NCBI RefSeq assembly: GCF_016808335.1
Contig: NC_053149.1
Coordinates: 14,807,714 to 14,871,713 of the forward strand
Reading direction: 5' to 3'
Source of the DNA: Panicum virgatum
Taxonomy: Eukaryota; Streptophyta; Magnoliopsida; Poales; Poaceae
Length of the DNA: 64,000 nucleotides
A model generated the notes under the pieces. The model did no database searches. It was not told the origin of the DNA and saw only the letters and a program-made list of their open reading frames with translations. Made by a program: the position numbers and the translations under genes. Shown piece by piece: positions 45,467 to 57,500 of this stretch. Position 1 is the stretch's first letter. Every line of letters starts with the position of its first letter.

Positions 45467-45934
45467 CATGACCTGATGAATGGCCTGTTTTTAGGCAGCT
45501 TACAGATGGCACACCTTACATTAATGTACTTCTTGCTTACTACCAGTCCAAAAATCACCAGGAAAAATGGTTCAGCACATCTCATCACACATCGTCGCAA
45601 GGAACGAACACATGGCCCGGTCCACGGTCCACCCACCACCGAGCCAGTTAACCCTCTACAGTGCCCCCGCTTGTGCCGTCGTGCTTTGTGCCTGATACCG
45701 ACAGATCATGGCGCGCTTCCAACCCAAATCATAAACAACGCACGCAAGTTGGGGCTGTCAAGGCACAGCTAGCTAGCGAGACCCCGGCCACATCACTGTC
45801 CTGCCCCGGCTGGCTATGGCTGCGCGATTGCTTGGCACCACTTCGCTTTCGCGCAAAGCTGCCAGGAGGGACGCGCAGCGCAGGCGGGCACCCGACGGGG
45901 TCGTGGAGTGGAGGGACGAGCCGGCGCGCGCGGC

Positions 45935-45940
45935 TATAAA
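45935..45940 (+). promoter_or_regulatory. TATA box of the peroxidase gene
   Basis: GCGGCTATAAATGGCGG lies 178 bp upstream of the peroxidase ATG. A start about 30 bp downstream would give a 5' UTR of about 150 nt ending in a GA-rich leader (GAGAGAGAGAGG). Confidence 0.7.
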
Positions 45941-46117
45941 TGGCGGCCCCCGAGCCGCCCCGTTAATGACACTGTCATCTCCAAACACTCGCGAGCCCCT
46001 TCGTGATTCCTCCTCCTCCCGTCCCTCCCTCTCCCTCCTCCAAGATCACTGCTGGTCCGCGGAGGCTGCTCGCGCGCTTAGTTAAGAGGAGAGAGAGAGA
46101 GGAGGAGGCCGGTGGAG

Positions 46118-49000
46118 ATGGTGGGGAGGCAGCAAGCGGCAGGGGGGTCGCGGTGGCGAGGCGGCGGTGGCGCCGCGGCGGCGTGGTGGTGGGTGGCCGT
46201 GGTCCTGGGCCATTTAGTGGCGCCCGCGCGGGCGGGGCTCCTCGAGACCAACCCGGGCCTGGCCTACAACTTCTACCAGAAGAGCTGCCCCAGCGTGGAC
46301 TCCATCGTCCGCAGCGTCACTTGGGCGCAGGTCGCCGCCAACCCCGCGCTCCCCGCCCGCCTCCTCCGCCTCCACTTCCACGACTGCTTCGTCAAGGTCC
46401 GTGCCGCCCCTCCCTCCTCCTCCCTCAATCGTTCGTCCATCCATTATTCTTCTGCCCCCTCGCCTCCCCAATCATGCCCGTCAGCCAGCCGTCGGTGCGG
46501 TAGGAGAATCGTTTCTAGTTGGTTCGCCTGTGCATTTACTCTTGTCGGCACGGCATGGCATGGCGCGGCGTTCTTGTTCCAGAAACGCCTGCTTGCCTGC
46601 CTGCCCGCCCGCTCGGCTTCTTCCTCCTCCTCCAGGCTCCAGGAATTCCGCATCTCCAACCGCATTGATCCGCAAGAGTCTCCCGCTCTCTGGCCCAGGG
46701 TTCACGTATCCGACCGGTGACCGGTAACCGCCGGCCTCCGGTTCCGGTATACCGGTCCGGTTTGGCCGGTTACCGGTCGGAACCGGTGGAATTCAAATTT
46801 GAATTCAAACTTCCCCGTTCAACCGGTTCCGATCGGTATGCCGGTCGGTTAGACCGGTATACCGGCCGGTTTGGCCGGTATACCGGCCGGTTTGGATGGT
46901 AACCGGCCGGTTTGACTGGTACAGGTCAAATTCAAATTTTTTTCTTTTTTTGTTTAAATTCAAATGCCCACAAAGTATACTAAATAAATGTTTGTACAAC
47001 ATATTTTAGTCTAAATGAACCCTCCAACTCTTTTTTATACTACTCTTACATTGTATTTGTATACTTTCGTATGCACGTTTTTTTTATTTAACTTATAAAT
47101 TCCGCAAACCATACTAAGTGAACGAATTTTTGAGAAAATTTGACACCATTAGATTCATCACACCTTGAAATATTTTTAGGAATTTTTTGAGAATTTTTCA
47201 TTTTTTTGAATTCAAATTCAAAATTTGAATTTGGACCGGTTGGGAACCGGTCGGAACCGGAACCGGTCCGGACCGGTTTGACCGGTTACCGGTCAAACCG
47301 GACCGGTTCCCACCGGTAAGGTTAACCATGCTCTGGCCTGGTCAGGAGCCACCCATGCAGATTCAGGTCAGGCGCCGGCTGGCCACCCAAATACAGCAGC
47401 AGTACAGCTTCGCATACATGCCCCCATACACAGATTTTTTTTTTGGAATAATGCCCCCATACACAGATACAGTGTACTCCTGCCGGCAGATTTTTACCAT
47501 GGGAGGGAGGGTTGGTACGCCCTTTCCAGTTGCCATTGGCAGTAGTTTTTCCTGCTCTCTTTTTTGGGGCTTTCAGCAGAGTGAGCACCAGCACCCTTTT
47601 GTCAGTTTTACCGAGGACAGGCAGGGCCGCAGGGGGTATCTCAGAATAGCAGTATTCAACTAGTCTCCCTTCTCCTCGTGTTCTGCGGCTTTGGCCGCCG
47701 TATACGTAAGCATTACGGCACCCCTGGCTGGCTCCTTTCCTTTCCCCCGGTTGGCGAATGGCGACGCACGCAATCCGGGGGAAAAATTTCACGCACGAGA
47801 CGAGAGCAGCGCGAGGGCAAGGGACTAGGGGAGCAAAGCGAATCTTGTCATCTTCCCGCCCGGCCCCCCGCCCCCGCTCACATGCGCGCCGGGCCGGAGC
47901 CTGCTGCTCACCTGCTGTGTCCACGCCCCATGCCAATGCCATGCCCACCCATCCGGACTCCGCTGCGACAGCTAGCAAGGCTGCCGCACCCCGTACGGCG
48001 GTCGCTCGCCTTGGACCCTTGCCCGCCCGCCCGCCAGATTTTCAGAACCCCATCTGGCCAGCCGGGCCGGCCGCTGGTGGGCGACCGCGACGCATCGTGC
48101 GCGCGTGCCGCGTCCTGTCCGTGTCGTCGCTCGCCACGGCCATGCTGTGCTCCTGGCGTCGCTGTGAATGGAGGTGCCTGAGCTCCGGGCTCGTGACTGG
48201 CCACTACCGGCTCCGATCTCACGTGTGCGCGTGCTGTGCTGTGCGTGCAGGGGTGCGACGCGTCGATCCTGCTGGACAACGCGCAGAGCGAGAAGACGGC
48301 GGGGCCGAACCAGTCGGTGGGCGGCTACGAGGTGATCGACGCCATCAAGGCGCAGGTGGAGCAGGCGTGCCCGGGCGTCGTGTCGTGCGCCGACATCCTC
48401 GCCCTGGCGGCGCGCGACGCCGTCTCGTACCAGTTCAAGGCGTCGCTGTGGCAGGTGGAGACCGGGCGGCGGGACGGCACCGTGTCGCTGGCGTCCAACA
48501 CGGGCGCGCTGCCGTCCCCGTTCGCGGGCTTCGCCGGCCTCCTCGCCAGCTTCCAGAACCGCGGGCTCAACCTCACGGACCTCGTCGCGCTCTCCGGCGC
48601 GCACACCATCGGCGTCGCCAGCTGCTCCAGCGTCACGCCGCGGCTGTACCAGGGGAACGCCACCAGCGTCGACCCGCTGCTGGACGCCGCCTACGCCCGC
48701 GCGCTCATGTCGTCGTGCCCCTCCGCGGCGGCGCCCGGCACCGTGAACCTCGACGGCGGCACGGCGCTCAAGTTCGACAGCAGCTACTTCACCAACGTGC
48801 TCAACAAGCAGGGGACGCTCGCCTCCGACGCCGCGCTCACGCAGAACGCCGCCGCGGCGCAGATGGTGCAGGACCTCACCAACCCCATCAAGTTTTACGC
48901 CGCCTTCTCCATGTCCATGAAGAAGATGGGCCGCGTCGAGGTGCTCACCGGCACCAGCGGCCAGATCAGGAAGCAGTGCCGCCAGGTCAACAGCTCCTGA
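46118..49000 (+). CDS. Class III (secretory) peroxidase
   Basis: A haem peroxidase of the plant secretory family that oxidises phenolics in the wall or vacuole with H2O2. The exons 46118..46396 and 48251..49000 give 342 aa. The intron is GT-AG, phase 0 and 1854 bp. The N-terminus has a Trp/Val-rich hydrophobic stretch ending APARA, a likely signal peptide. The mature protein begins GLLETNPGLAYNFYQKSCPS. The active site is intact: distal Arg and His in [20 protein letters not shown], proximal His in DLVALSGAHTIGVASC. The Cys expected for four disulphides are visible (SCP, DCF/GCD, QACPG, SCAD, SCSS, SSCPS, KQCRQ). Family members often have three introns; this one keeps only the intron inside the distal His region. 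A hAT element sits in that intron. The ATG at 46118 is chosen over an in-frame GTG six bases upstream. Confidence 0.96.
46696..47330. mobile_element. ACCGGT-rich non-autonomous hAT element in the peroxidase intron
   Basis: This 635-bp element starts CAGGGTTCACG and ends GGTTAACCATG. It has imperfect TIRs (CAGGGTTCAC against CATGGTTAAC) and perfect 8-bp duplications CTCTGGCC (46688-46695 and 47331-47338). About 15 ACCGGT hexamers are packed into the two ends (seven left, eight right). The central 300 bp is AT-rich and has none. There is no coding sequence. Confidence 0.9.
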
Positions 49001-49908
49001 TCGGCCGGCCGGCCGGCCGCCGCCGGCGAGCTCCTCCTTCCGTCCCTCCCTCCCTCTCCGCGATTCCTTTTGGTTTCTCCTGCCTGCCTTCCTCCTCTCT
49101 CGTTACAACGACCGGCCGGCGCGGATCAATATATTCCGTTCCGCGCCGGCGATTGATCAGCTCGATCCTCCCAAGATCCATTGGTTTGTCATGTGCTCGG
49201 TTGTCTTGCAAAATGTAAGAAAAAAAATTAAGATCGCTCGCTCGTGCTCTTGGCAATGGTGATCGATTTCTGTCTGGTTCGTGAACCGAGCGTGCGTAAG
49301 ATAAGAGTCCATTGCAAAGTTTAAGCGATTTAGGAGTTTGTATAATAATAATTAAATCCGTGACCACTGATCCACTAGACCACTAGCGATCGATCGATCT
49401 TGGGGATTGACGCATCAGTGCGCCACCATTCCAATTTCCAGCACTGATCCCACCACTAATCGCCCCCATCAAAATCCCACCACGAGCTGCCGCCTCGCAA
49501 GATGTACCGAAAAAACCCCCCGGTGGATACGTTCTCCTCGCGCGCGCGGGTGGCGTTTGAATGCTACGTCTGCGTACACACCAGTACTAGTTCAGTGTAG
49601 CCCATCCGCCACGTCGGTAGAAGTAGAAGAATGGACAGGGGCTTCAGGTTTGGCGAATTGGATACAGAGTGGACGAGGACGCCCGGTCAGGGCGTATCCT
49701 ATGCAGGCATGCGAAGTGGCCGGTGGCGGCGCGCCAATCTGATCGTGGCGCCATGTCCAAATGCGGCGTGACCGTTCGCTCAACTGTTAGCCTGTGACGC
49801 CGGATACGGCTACACGAGCTCGTCGTCGGGTTCAGCTCGGACGAGACAGATAGCTAGTGCTGCTGCGCTGTCACGAGAACTTTTTTCTTCACGTGAAAAA
49901 ATTGCGCA
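49001..49908. other. Peroxidase 3' flank, no further gene
   Basis: It starts with the peroxidase 3' UTR (a GGCCGGCC run after the stop). A plausible end is near 49215-49230 (AATGTAAGAAAAAAAAATT). The remainder has no supported feature. Confidence 0.5.
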
Positions 49909-50094
49909 AGTGCTGTTTAGTTCCCACCCCATAAACCCCGTAAACACAAAAAAACCGTCACATCGAATGTTTCGACACATGCATAGAGTACTAAATGAAG
50001 TCTATTTACAAATTTTTTTGCATAGATGGGTTGTAAATCGCGAGACGAATCTAATGAGCCTACTTAATCCATGATTTGTAACAGCGATGCTATA

Positions 50095-50221
50095 CACCGT
50101 GTTCGGCAGGCTGGAGCTGAAGTGCTGTGAGAGAAAAACACTGTTCGGCAGGCCGGAGCTGGAGGAACGTGAGAAAGAATAACTGTAGAGCTGGTGGGCT
50201 GCTCACCAGCCGAACACAGGC
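50095..50221. mobile_element. Small MITE nested in the Tourist-like MITE
   Basis: The 127-bp element starts CACCGTGTTCGGC and ends GCCGAACACAGGC, with ATA on both sides (50092-50094 and 50222-50224). Confidence 0.85.
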
Positions 50222-50274
50222 ATAGTAACTATCCGCTAATTATTGATTAATTATGGATTAATTAGCATCATTAG

Positions 50275-51348
50275 TGTCGGTACCCTTAAGTAGGGATACC
50301 GACTTCTACTGCAGCAAGACAATGCCCGCGTAGTTATCCATAACCGCGCGGTAAAGGGCGGAGCAGCCGGGCCCCACGGGTCTAGCTCTTACCTCACCGG
50401 GCCAACGGACCCGGGCCCGCTCCTCGCTCGGGGACGAGTCCGGAGACGCCACGTGTCCCTGAGGAAAGGAAGCTCCGAACTGCCAGCCGGGGCATCGGAC
50501 CCCCATAGGGGTCCGGGACCTCTCGCACCCATCCGGACCTCCCGTGCAGTAGAACCAACATACCGCCGGGGGGTCCGGAGCCGCCACGTGTCCCGGAGGC
50601 ACGGGCGCGGGCTCAAGCGCGAACCTTCCACTGGAAGACTCGCCCTCCCATCACATTCAATGCTGGTGGTTGAGGCGTGCTCTGCCACCGCGGCACGCGG
50701 GACATCCTTTGTCAGGCCTCACTGTGTACCGCATATTACCAAGATACACAGTGCAGCCGCACCCCGCGCAGAGCCCGTCTGCCGCATTAATTGGATACGA
50801 CGGCACGATACTTTTTCATCATGCCGCCTACGCCGCAAGCTACACGGCCCGTCCAGCTACGTGGCAGGCGACGCCGCTGGCTACACCTGGCGTCGTTCCG
50901 ACAAGACAGTGCCTGGACATGCTGAACGGGGGACTCCAGGAGCAGACAGGGATATCTGGGAGAGAGATCTCCTTTGCCTGCGACATCATAATGTATGGAC
51001 AAAACGTTATTTTATACTACACCGGTTGGGCCCACTTGTCGGGGACCCAGCAGTCATGTACGCGCCTCCCTTGAGATATAAAAGGGAGGCACTCGCTGTA
51101 CAGGACGAGCTTCCTAGATCACACACTCAGCTCGCCCAAGCTCTCGCAGACTCTCTTGAGGCAAGGCAATACAACACATAGTGGACGTAGGGTATTACGC
51201 TCCGGCGGTCCGAACCACTCTAAATCCTTGGTGTTCATCGTGTTCTTGAGCGAGATCGAACTGGTCGCTAGCTAACCCCCGAGTACTCACCCTCTGGACT
51301 TAGGCGGGTGCATTCCGCCACCCGGCTGTGGTTTGCCACACCACGACA
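50275..51348. mobile_element. Solo LTR
   Basis: A 1074-bp sequence with inverted termini TGTCGG..CGACA sits between ATTAG (50270-50274) and ATTGG (51349-51353), a 5-bp duplication with one change. It contains a TATAAAAG box (about 51079). There is no internal retrotransposon region, so it is best explained by LTR-LTR recombination. The superfamily is not determined. Confidence 0.88.
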
Positions 51349-51460
51349 ATTGGATTCGTCTCGCGATTTACAACCCATCTATGAAAAAAAATTTATAAAT
51401 AGACTTTATTTAGTAATTCAAATTAGTAAAATTCCAACGAAAAAAATTTGCGCTGGAAGC

Positions 51461-52401
51461 CTAGCTTCAAGCCTTGAGCTACGCTTACAAAAAGGAAAAG
51501 GCGCGGTGTTGCCGGTTGCCGGCGCGTGAGGCTCACGGAGGAGACGCCGCTCTACTCTACTCTACTCTACTCTACGATACGACGAGTCCGCTACGACATT
51601 TCCCCCGATCTTTCTACCGCCCTAGATCATCAGATACGATCCATATTCCCTCTCGACAAAAGCGAAAAAGAGTTCGCGGCAGGACCCCGAGGCTCTGCTT
51701 GTCCTTTGCGCCGAGATGCAGAGGACAGCGCCCTCAGAGATTCCTGTCCTCCTATCCTCCCTCCCCACGAACATTTCCTCGGGTCGCGAGCCGGCGGCGT
51801 CGGGGCGGACCACCGGCCGTGTGGCCGACCGCCGACAGCTCGAGATGGCCGTGCCCCGCGGCCCATTTTTGTATGGCTCGCCGCCTCGCCGGCCGGGAGG
51901 GTAGGCCCCGTTCACCGCGTCGGATCGAGCAATCACCAATCAGGGCGCCGCGCGCCGCGGCCTGTCAAGGCCATGTTGCCGGCCGGATAGATGCCGCCGA
52001 CGGGCAGGTAGCGCGCGCGCGCCCGTGACCGCGGGCAGAGCATGAGGCAGGCAGGCAGGCCGGCGGCGGCCGCTGGTGAGCGGCGGCCGGCGGGTGAGTG
52101 AGTGGTCAGCGCGCGCGCGCACCCCATGTTCCGGTGTTGGATCTCCCGGTGAGGCCACTGCTCTGCTCCAGCGCGCCACGGGGGTTCGGGATAGGATAAC
52201 AGCGGCGGCCTTGTCGTGGCCGTGTAGGCCATTAACTACTTAATTATGTAAACCCGTCGATTAGTGGCATGGCAGTGCAGGCCCCCTCTTCCGCAATTTG
52301 GCTTAGCTCTGCGGCGTTGCCTGGCGAGAGATCGCGAGCCTTTTTTTTTGTTTGAGTTGTGTGTTCTGTGGGCCTGCATATCGCTAGGAATGATTTAGCA
52401 G
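51461..52401. other. GC-rich intergenic DNA with TCTAC microsatellite
   Basis: A TCTAC pentanucleotide run (about five units) lies at 51550-51575. Long open frames from 51474 to 52230 occur on both strands with no domain. No gene is supported. Confidence 0.45.
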
Positions 52402-52596
52402 CACTGTTCATCTAAACGGTCGTTTAGCCCGTTTACACACTGTTTAAATGCTAAACAGTGGCACACTGTTTCCGTTTAATTCGTTATTTTAATCGTTTAA
52501 ATGGCCGTTTCCCCATTAAAACACCTGTTTTGCCTGAATAATGGGCTAAACGGAAGGTGACCGACTGTTTACCGTTTAGCGTTTAGAATAACATTG
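52402..52596. mobile_element. AAACGG-rich Ds-like hAT element
   Basis: This 195-bp element has imperfect TIRs (CACTGTTCATCTAAACG against CAATGTTATTCTAAACG) and 8-bp duplications TTTAGCAG / TTTAGCAA (7 of 8). Six AAACGG/CCGTTT motifs occur at 52414, 52429, 52472, 52505, 52548 and 52572. AAACGG is the known core binding motif of the maize Ac transposase. There is no coding capacity. Confidence 0.85.
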
Positions 52597-53031
52597 TTTA
52601 GCAACTCATCGGTGGCCATTGTTAACAAAGACTATCAGTTCGGTTAATGGTGTACGTATATCGTGTACCCATTTCTGCCCTTTATATCCGGCATGCAAGT
52701 GGGATTCCAACCGTGTCCGTTAGACACCATGATGGGCTATGCGATCAATCATAAGTTCATAACCAACGTGCAGCAGCAGGCGTGGCCAGCTCACGCGCAG
52801 CGGCGCAGGAGAGCCTACTACGAGAGGCCGTCGTGCGGTCGTGCCCCAAGGACCTGATCAGATCAGTACCGAGCCCATCGTTTTCCCCGCGTCCGCGTCG
52901 TGAAAGCTAAGGCTAGCTCGTCCTGATCGGCAGGTTCTTAGTTTTGGACGCGTCGATCCCCATCACCCGCACCAGCTAACACGAGCACTCTTTAACCTGA
53001 TGGTTGATGCTACAGGACTAGTAGGCTAGTA
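52597..53031. other. Intergenic, no gene seen
   Basis: No supported feature. Confidence 0.45.
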
Positions 53032-53292
53032 CTCCATTCGTTCTAAATTATAAGTCATTTTAAAAATTTTGGAGAGTCAAATCATCTCAAAGTTTGATTA
53101 ATATTATAGAGAGAAACACAAAAAATTATAAAATCAAATAGGTATACTATAAAAATATAACTAATAAATAATCTAATAATATTTAATTGGTATCGTAAAT
53201 GTTATTGTTTTGTTGTATAAATTTGATTAAATTTGAAAAAAAATTGACTCTTTAAGATTTTTGGAATAATTTATAATTTGGAACGGAGGGAG
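53032..53292. mobile_element. Stowaway MITE
   Basis: It starts CTCCATTCGTTCTAAATTAT and ends ATTTGGAACGGAGGGAG, flanked by TA on both sides. 261 bp, AT-rich. Confidence 0.92.
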
Positions 53293-53397
53293 TAGCTAAC
53301 TATAGGCATCAGGTAGGCACGAGCACTTGCTGCACTTCACGTCTAACGGACGGGCCCGGGCCACCGGCCACGCCGGCGGTCGCTTTTGCCAGGTTGG

Positions 53398-53932
53398 TGT
53401 TGGATTGATCTCCTTCCTAATAGACCCAACGGTCTATTAGGGCCTTAATCCGCGCCCTGATCGGGGGCGCCCAACCCTTAATGGTTGGTGGGCCCCCGCT
53501 GCACAGCGCCAAAATAAAAAGGGGTGATGGGCCGGGGCACATGACATGAGGTTCGTCGCGCCGCCAGCACCCTCACTCAGATTCCCTAACCCTAGCCGAT
53601 CTAGAGAGAGGCGCTGGAGCACTGGGAAGTCTCACCGCCGCCACCATCAACCCTGGTTCGTCGTCGTCGGCGCCGTCCACGACAACGCCACCACGACCGT
53701 GCAGCTGCTGCATCGCTCGCCGCTGCCCTAGAGCAGATCTTCATCAGCGAACCTGTGATGGCTGCCTCAAGCTCCTCCGGTGGTGATGGTCTCTCTCTCC
53801 CTCTCTCTGTACTCTAATATACTCTCAGTGTTCTAGATCTAGGAACTCTTTTGCACTTGTGAAAAGGAAAGATGGAAGATACCCCTCTTGATCCGTGTCT
53901 AGTCGATCCTAGAACACTAACTGATTTTAACA
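53398..53932 (+). repeat. 5' LTR of copia element
   Basis: 535 bp, TG..CA ends. It contains an open frame (MRFVAPPAPSLRFPNPSRSR) shared with the other LTR that has no known domain. Confidence 0.95.
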
Positions 53933-54506
53933 ATGGTATCAAACGTCATGCTAGTGCATAGATCCAGTAGGGGCAAAGACGGATTCAGTCTGTGAATCGA
54001 AAGAAATCGAAGGAAAATAAAGAACTCGATGCAAATCGAAAAGAACAGAGAGAATCGATTGCAAATCGAACTCAAAAATGCAACCCTAACCCTAACCCTA
54101 GAGGTGAAAGGGCGCGGGGCCAACCTGGTCCGCGTGCCACTGCCGCCACCGGTGCGCGGGACGCGTTTGCGCCGCCGCTCGCCGGACATCTCGGCACAGA
54201 GAAGCCGCCGGCTTGCCGCTCCGGGACGCTGGGGTTTTGCGCATGCGGGGCTCGAGAGCCTGGCGCCATCCATGGCGAGCTCGACGGCGGCGCGCTCACC
54301 CACCGGCGAGCGCGCGCGCCGGCGAGCAAGCCACAGTGGCGCCGCCCTGCCCACTCCGCCGGGCCACCATGGCCAGCGGCCGTCGCCTCCGTTTCGAGGA
54401 GAGAGAAAGGGGAGGGAAAGAATGAACTAGGGTTTGACCAACGTTGAAATTTTACATGCAATTATTGTTATTATGTTCTCACTATTTTTTGAAATTTTCA
54501 GCGGGG

Positions 54507-57500
54507 ATGAATTTGATGGGATTCATCAGTCACATCCCAACACTAAAAGGAGATAACTATGGTGAATGGATCAAGAAAGTTGATCTTGCTTTCGTCTGTG
54601 GAGAAGTGGATGAGATTATCACCACTCCAAAGCCCACTGAGCCACCGGCTCCAGTGAGAGGAGATTCTGACACTGATGCTGAGTGGCAGAAAAAGCAAAG
54701 GGACTATGCTCCCTTAAAGATGGCTTATGATCTCGAAAAGACAAAGTGGAATAACGCCAACAAAAAATGTGTGGCAGTTATAAAGAACACAATTGATCCT
54801 AATATTTTGGGTTCAATTGGAGAGTGTGATTCAGCTGCAGAATACCTTGCAAAGATAAAGAATCAGTTTACTGGTTCTTCAAAGACTTATGCCACACAGA
54901 TCATAGAGCAGTTGGTCACAAAAAGGTACTATGGCAATGCCGGTACGATAAGAGATCATATCATGGGGATGTGTGCTTTGAACTCCAAGCTCAAACCAAT
55001 GGACTTGGATCTCAAAGAAGAGTTTATGGTGCACCTGGTGTTCGCCTCTCTGCCAAAAGAGTTTGCAACGTTCGTTGTAAACTATAACTCACAGCCAGAG
55101 AAGTGGAACATGGAAAAGACAATTGCAATGTGTGCACAAGAGGAAGATAGACTCAAGAAACAGAATGGTGGGTCTGTCAATTTTGTGCATAATAACAAGA
55201 AAAGGCCTTTCCAAGCTGCTTCTTCCTCTAAAGCTAAAGACAAAGCCCCTATGCCACAGAAGTATCAGCAACAGCGTCAGCAACAGCGCACTCCAGCACA
55301 AGATGAGTGCTTCCACTGTTTTGACAAGGGGCATCGCAAAGCAGATTGTCCCGCTTATTTAAAAATGATAATGGCAAAGAATGGTGAGAATGTAATTTCA
55401 TTTGTTAATGAATCCCTGTATTTAAAGTTTTCTAAATCTACTTGGTGGATTGATTCTGGTGCAACTGTGCATGTTGCAAATTCTTTACAGGGATTCCGTT
55501 CGACAAGGACTACGCTAAGAAGCGAAAGACAAATTAAAGTCGCGAACGGAGTACAAGCAGATGTGGAAGCTGTTGGCGATGTCTCCCTCGAGCTAGTTAA
55601 TGGTTTCATGCTTGTATTAAAAGATGTTTTATTTGTTCCTTCGCTTCAAATAAACTTGATCAGTGTATCACGCTTAGACACAGATGGTTTTGGTTGTCAT
55701 TTTGCGAATGACAAATGTGAACTATGGTTTGATAATAATTGTATTGGTGATGCTGTCCTTTACAATGATCTTTATTTATTATCTATGCGTGATAAAGTGC
55801 ATTCTGTATGTAATGTGAATGTGAATGAATCCTTGTCAGAGAAAGAAACAAAGAAAAGAAAGAGAACTCAAGATACTTCATCGAAATTATGGCACTGTCG
55901 TTTAGGCCATATTTCGAGGGGGAGAATTGAAAGATTAGTGAAAAGTGAAATTCTTCCACAGCTAGAGTTCTCTGATTTTGAACAATGCGTTGAATGCATT
56001 AAAGGAAAATTTGTAAAGCAAATTAAAAAGGGTGCCAAACGAAGTGCAGGAACGTTAGAAATAATTCACACTGATATATGTGGACCGTTTCCTGTGAAAA
56101 GTGTGGATGGATATGATTCGTTCATAACATTCACAGACGATTACTCCCGCTATGGTTACATTTATCCAATCAAAGAAAGATCTGAAGCATTGGATAAATT
56201 TAAAATATTCAAAGCTGAGGTTGAGAATCAGCTTGACAAAAGAATTAAAATAGTAAGATCAGACCGTGGAGGGGAGTACTACGGTCGACATACCCCTTAT
56301 GGACAAGTTCCTGGACCTTTTGCGAGGTTTTTACAGGAAAATGGAATAGTTGCCCAATACTCTACACCGGGGGAGCCTCAGCAAAATGGAGTAGCTGAAA
56401 GGCGCAACCGTACACTAATGGATATGGTGCGCAATATGATGAGTTATTCCTCATTGCCATTGAGTCTGTGGATGGAGGCGTTGAAAACCGCCATCCATAT
56501 TCTCAACAGAGTGCCAAGCAAATCGGTGCCCAAAACGCCGTATGAGCTATGGACAGGAAGAGAACCCTCACTGACTCACCTACGGGTCTGGGGGAGCCCA
56601 GCTGAGGCTAAAGTGTTTAATCTAAATATTGGAAAACTGGATTCCAAAACTGTAAGCTGCCATTTTATAGGCTATCCTGAAAAGTCGGAAGGTTTTCGTT
56701 TCTACTGTCCAGACAGACATACAAAGTTTGTAGAAACGAGACATGCTGTCTTTCTAGAAAGTGAAATGATCAGGGGGAGCATGGTACCTAGAGAAATTGA
56801 CCTTGAGGAGAAGCGGGTGTATGTGCCTACTCCTATGATTCAAGAGCCATTTTTCTCACTACCTGTTGATGCTGCACCAAAAGTTCCTGAAATAGTGACG
56901 TCAGTACCTTCTTCGGTTGTTGCTGCGCCAACTATTCCAGTTATTACGGTGTCAACACCTGTCGTAACTCCACCCATACCAACTGTGAGCGAAGGTTTGG
57001 AACCTGTCATCCAGGAACAGCCTGAACCCGCGGTTGGACATGAGGAGGTGGTGCTACAGCCCCCTATGGAAAATGTGCCAGAAGTTGAGGCACAAAATGT
57101 GCCACAAGCAGTAGCTCTTAGAAGGTCACAAAGAGAAAGAAGGTCGGCTATTTCTAGCGACTATGAAGTTTATAATACAGAAGAGGTTCATATGGAGGGT
57201 GATCCCACTTCGTATGAAGAAGCCATGAGAAGTATTCACTCATCTAAATGGCTGGAAGCTATGAAGGATGAGATGAAATCAATGAGTTCCAATGGTGTTT
57301 GGGACTTAGAGGAAATTCCTAAAGGAGCCAAAACAGTAGGTTGTAAATGGGTTTACAAGATAAAACATGACTCCAAAGGGAATGTAGAAAGGTTCAAAGC
57401 ACGACTCGTGGCAAAAGACTTTACGCAAAGAGAAGGGATAGACTATAACGAAACTTTTTCTCCGGTTTCGTGTAAAGATTCCTTCAGGATTATAATGGCA

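Larger units (their letters stand above)
49909..51460. mobile_element. Tourist-like MITE interrupted by two later insertions
   Basis: The left part (CTGTTTAGTTCCCACCCC, GTAAATCGCGAGACGAATCT) breaks at 50095-50221 for a small MITE and at 50275-51348 for a solo LTR. It resumes with ATTCGTCTCGCGATTTACAA. Removing the LTR and one duplication rebuilds the expected CATTAGATTCGTCTCGCG block. The outer ends are eroded, so its limits are approximate. Confidence 0.8.

Noticed and set aside
47758..49218. 486-codon plus-strand frame over the peroxidase
   Set aside because: It is a wrong-frame shadow of peroxidase exon 2 extended into the intron; the in-frame product with catalytic residues is the 48251-49000 exon.
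54081..54098. CCCTAACCCTAACCCTA resembling plant telomere repeat
   Set aside because: Only about three units inside the copia leader. Far too short for a telomeric array and explained by the element's own sequence.
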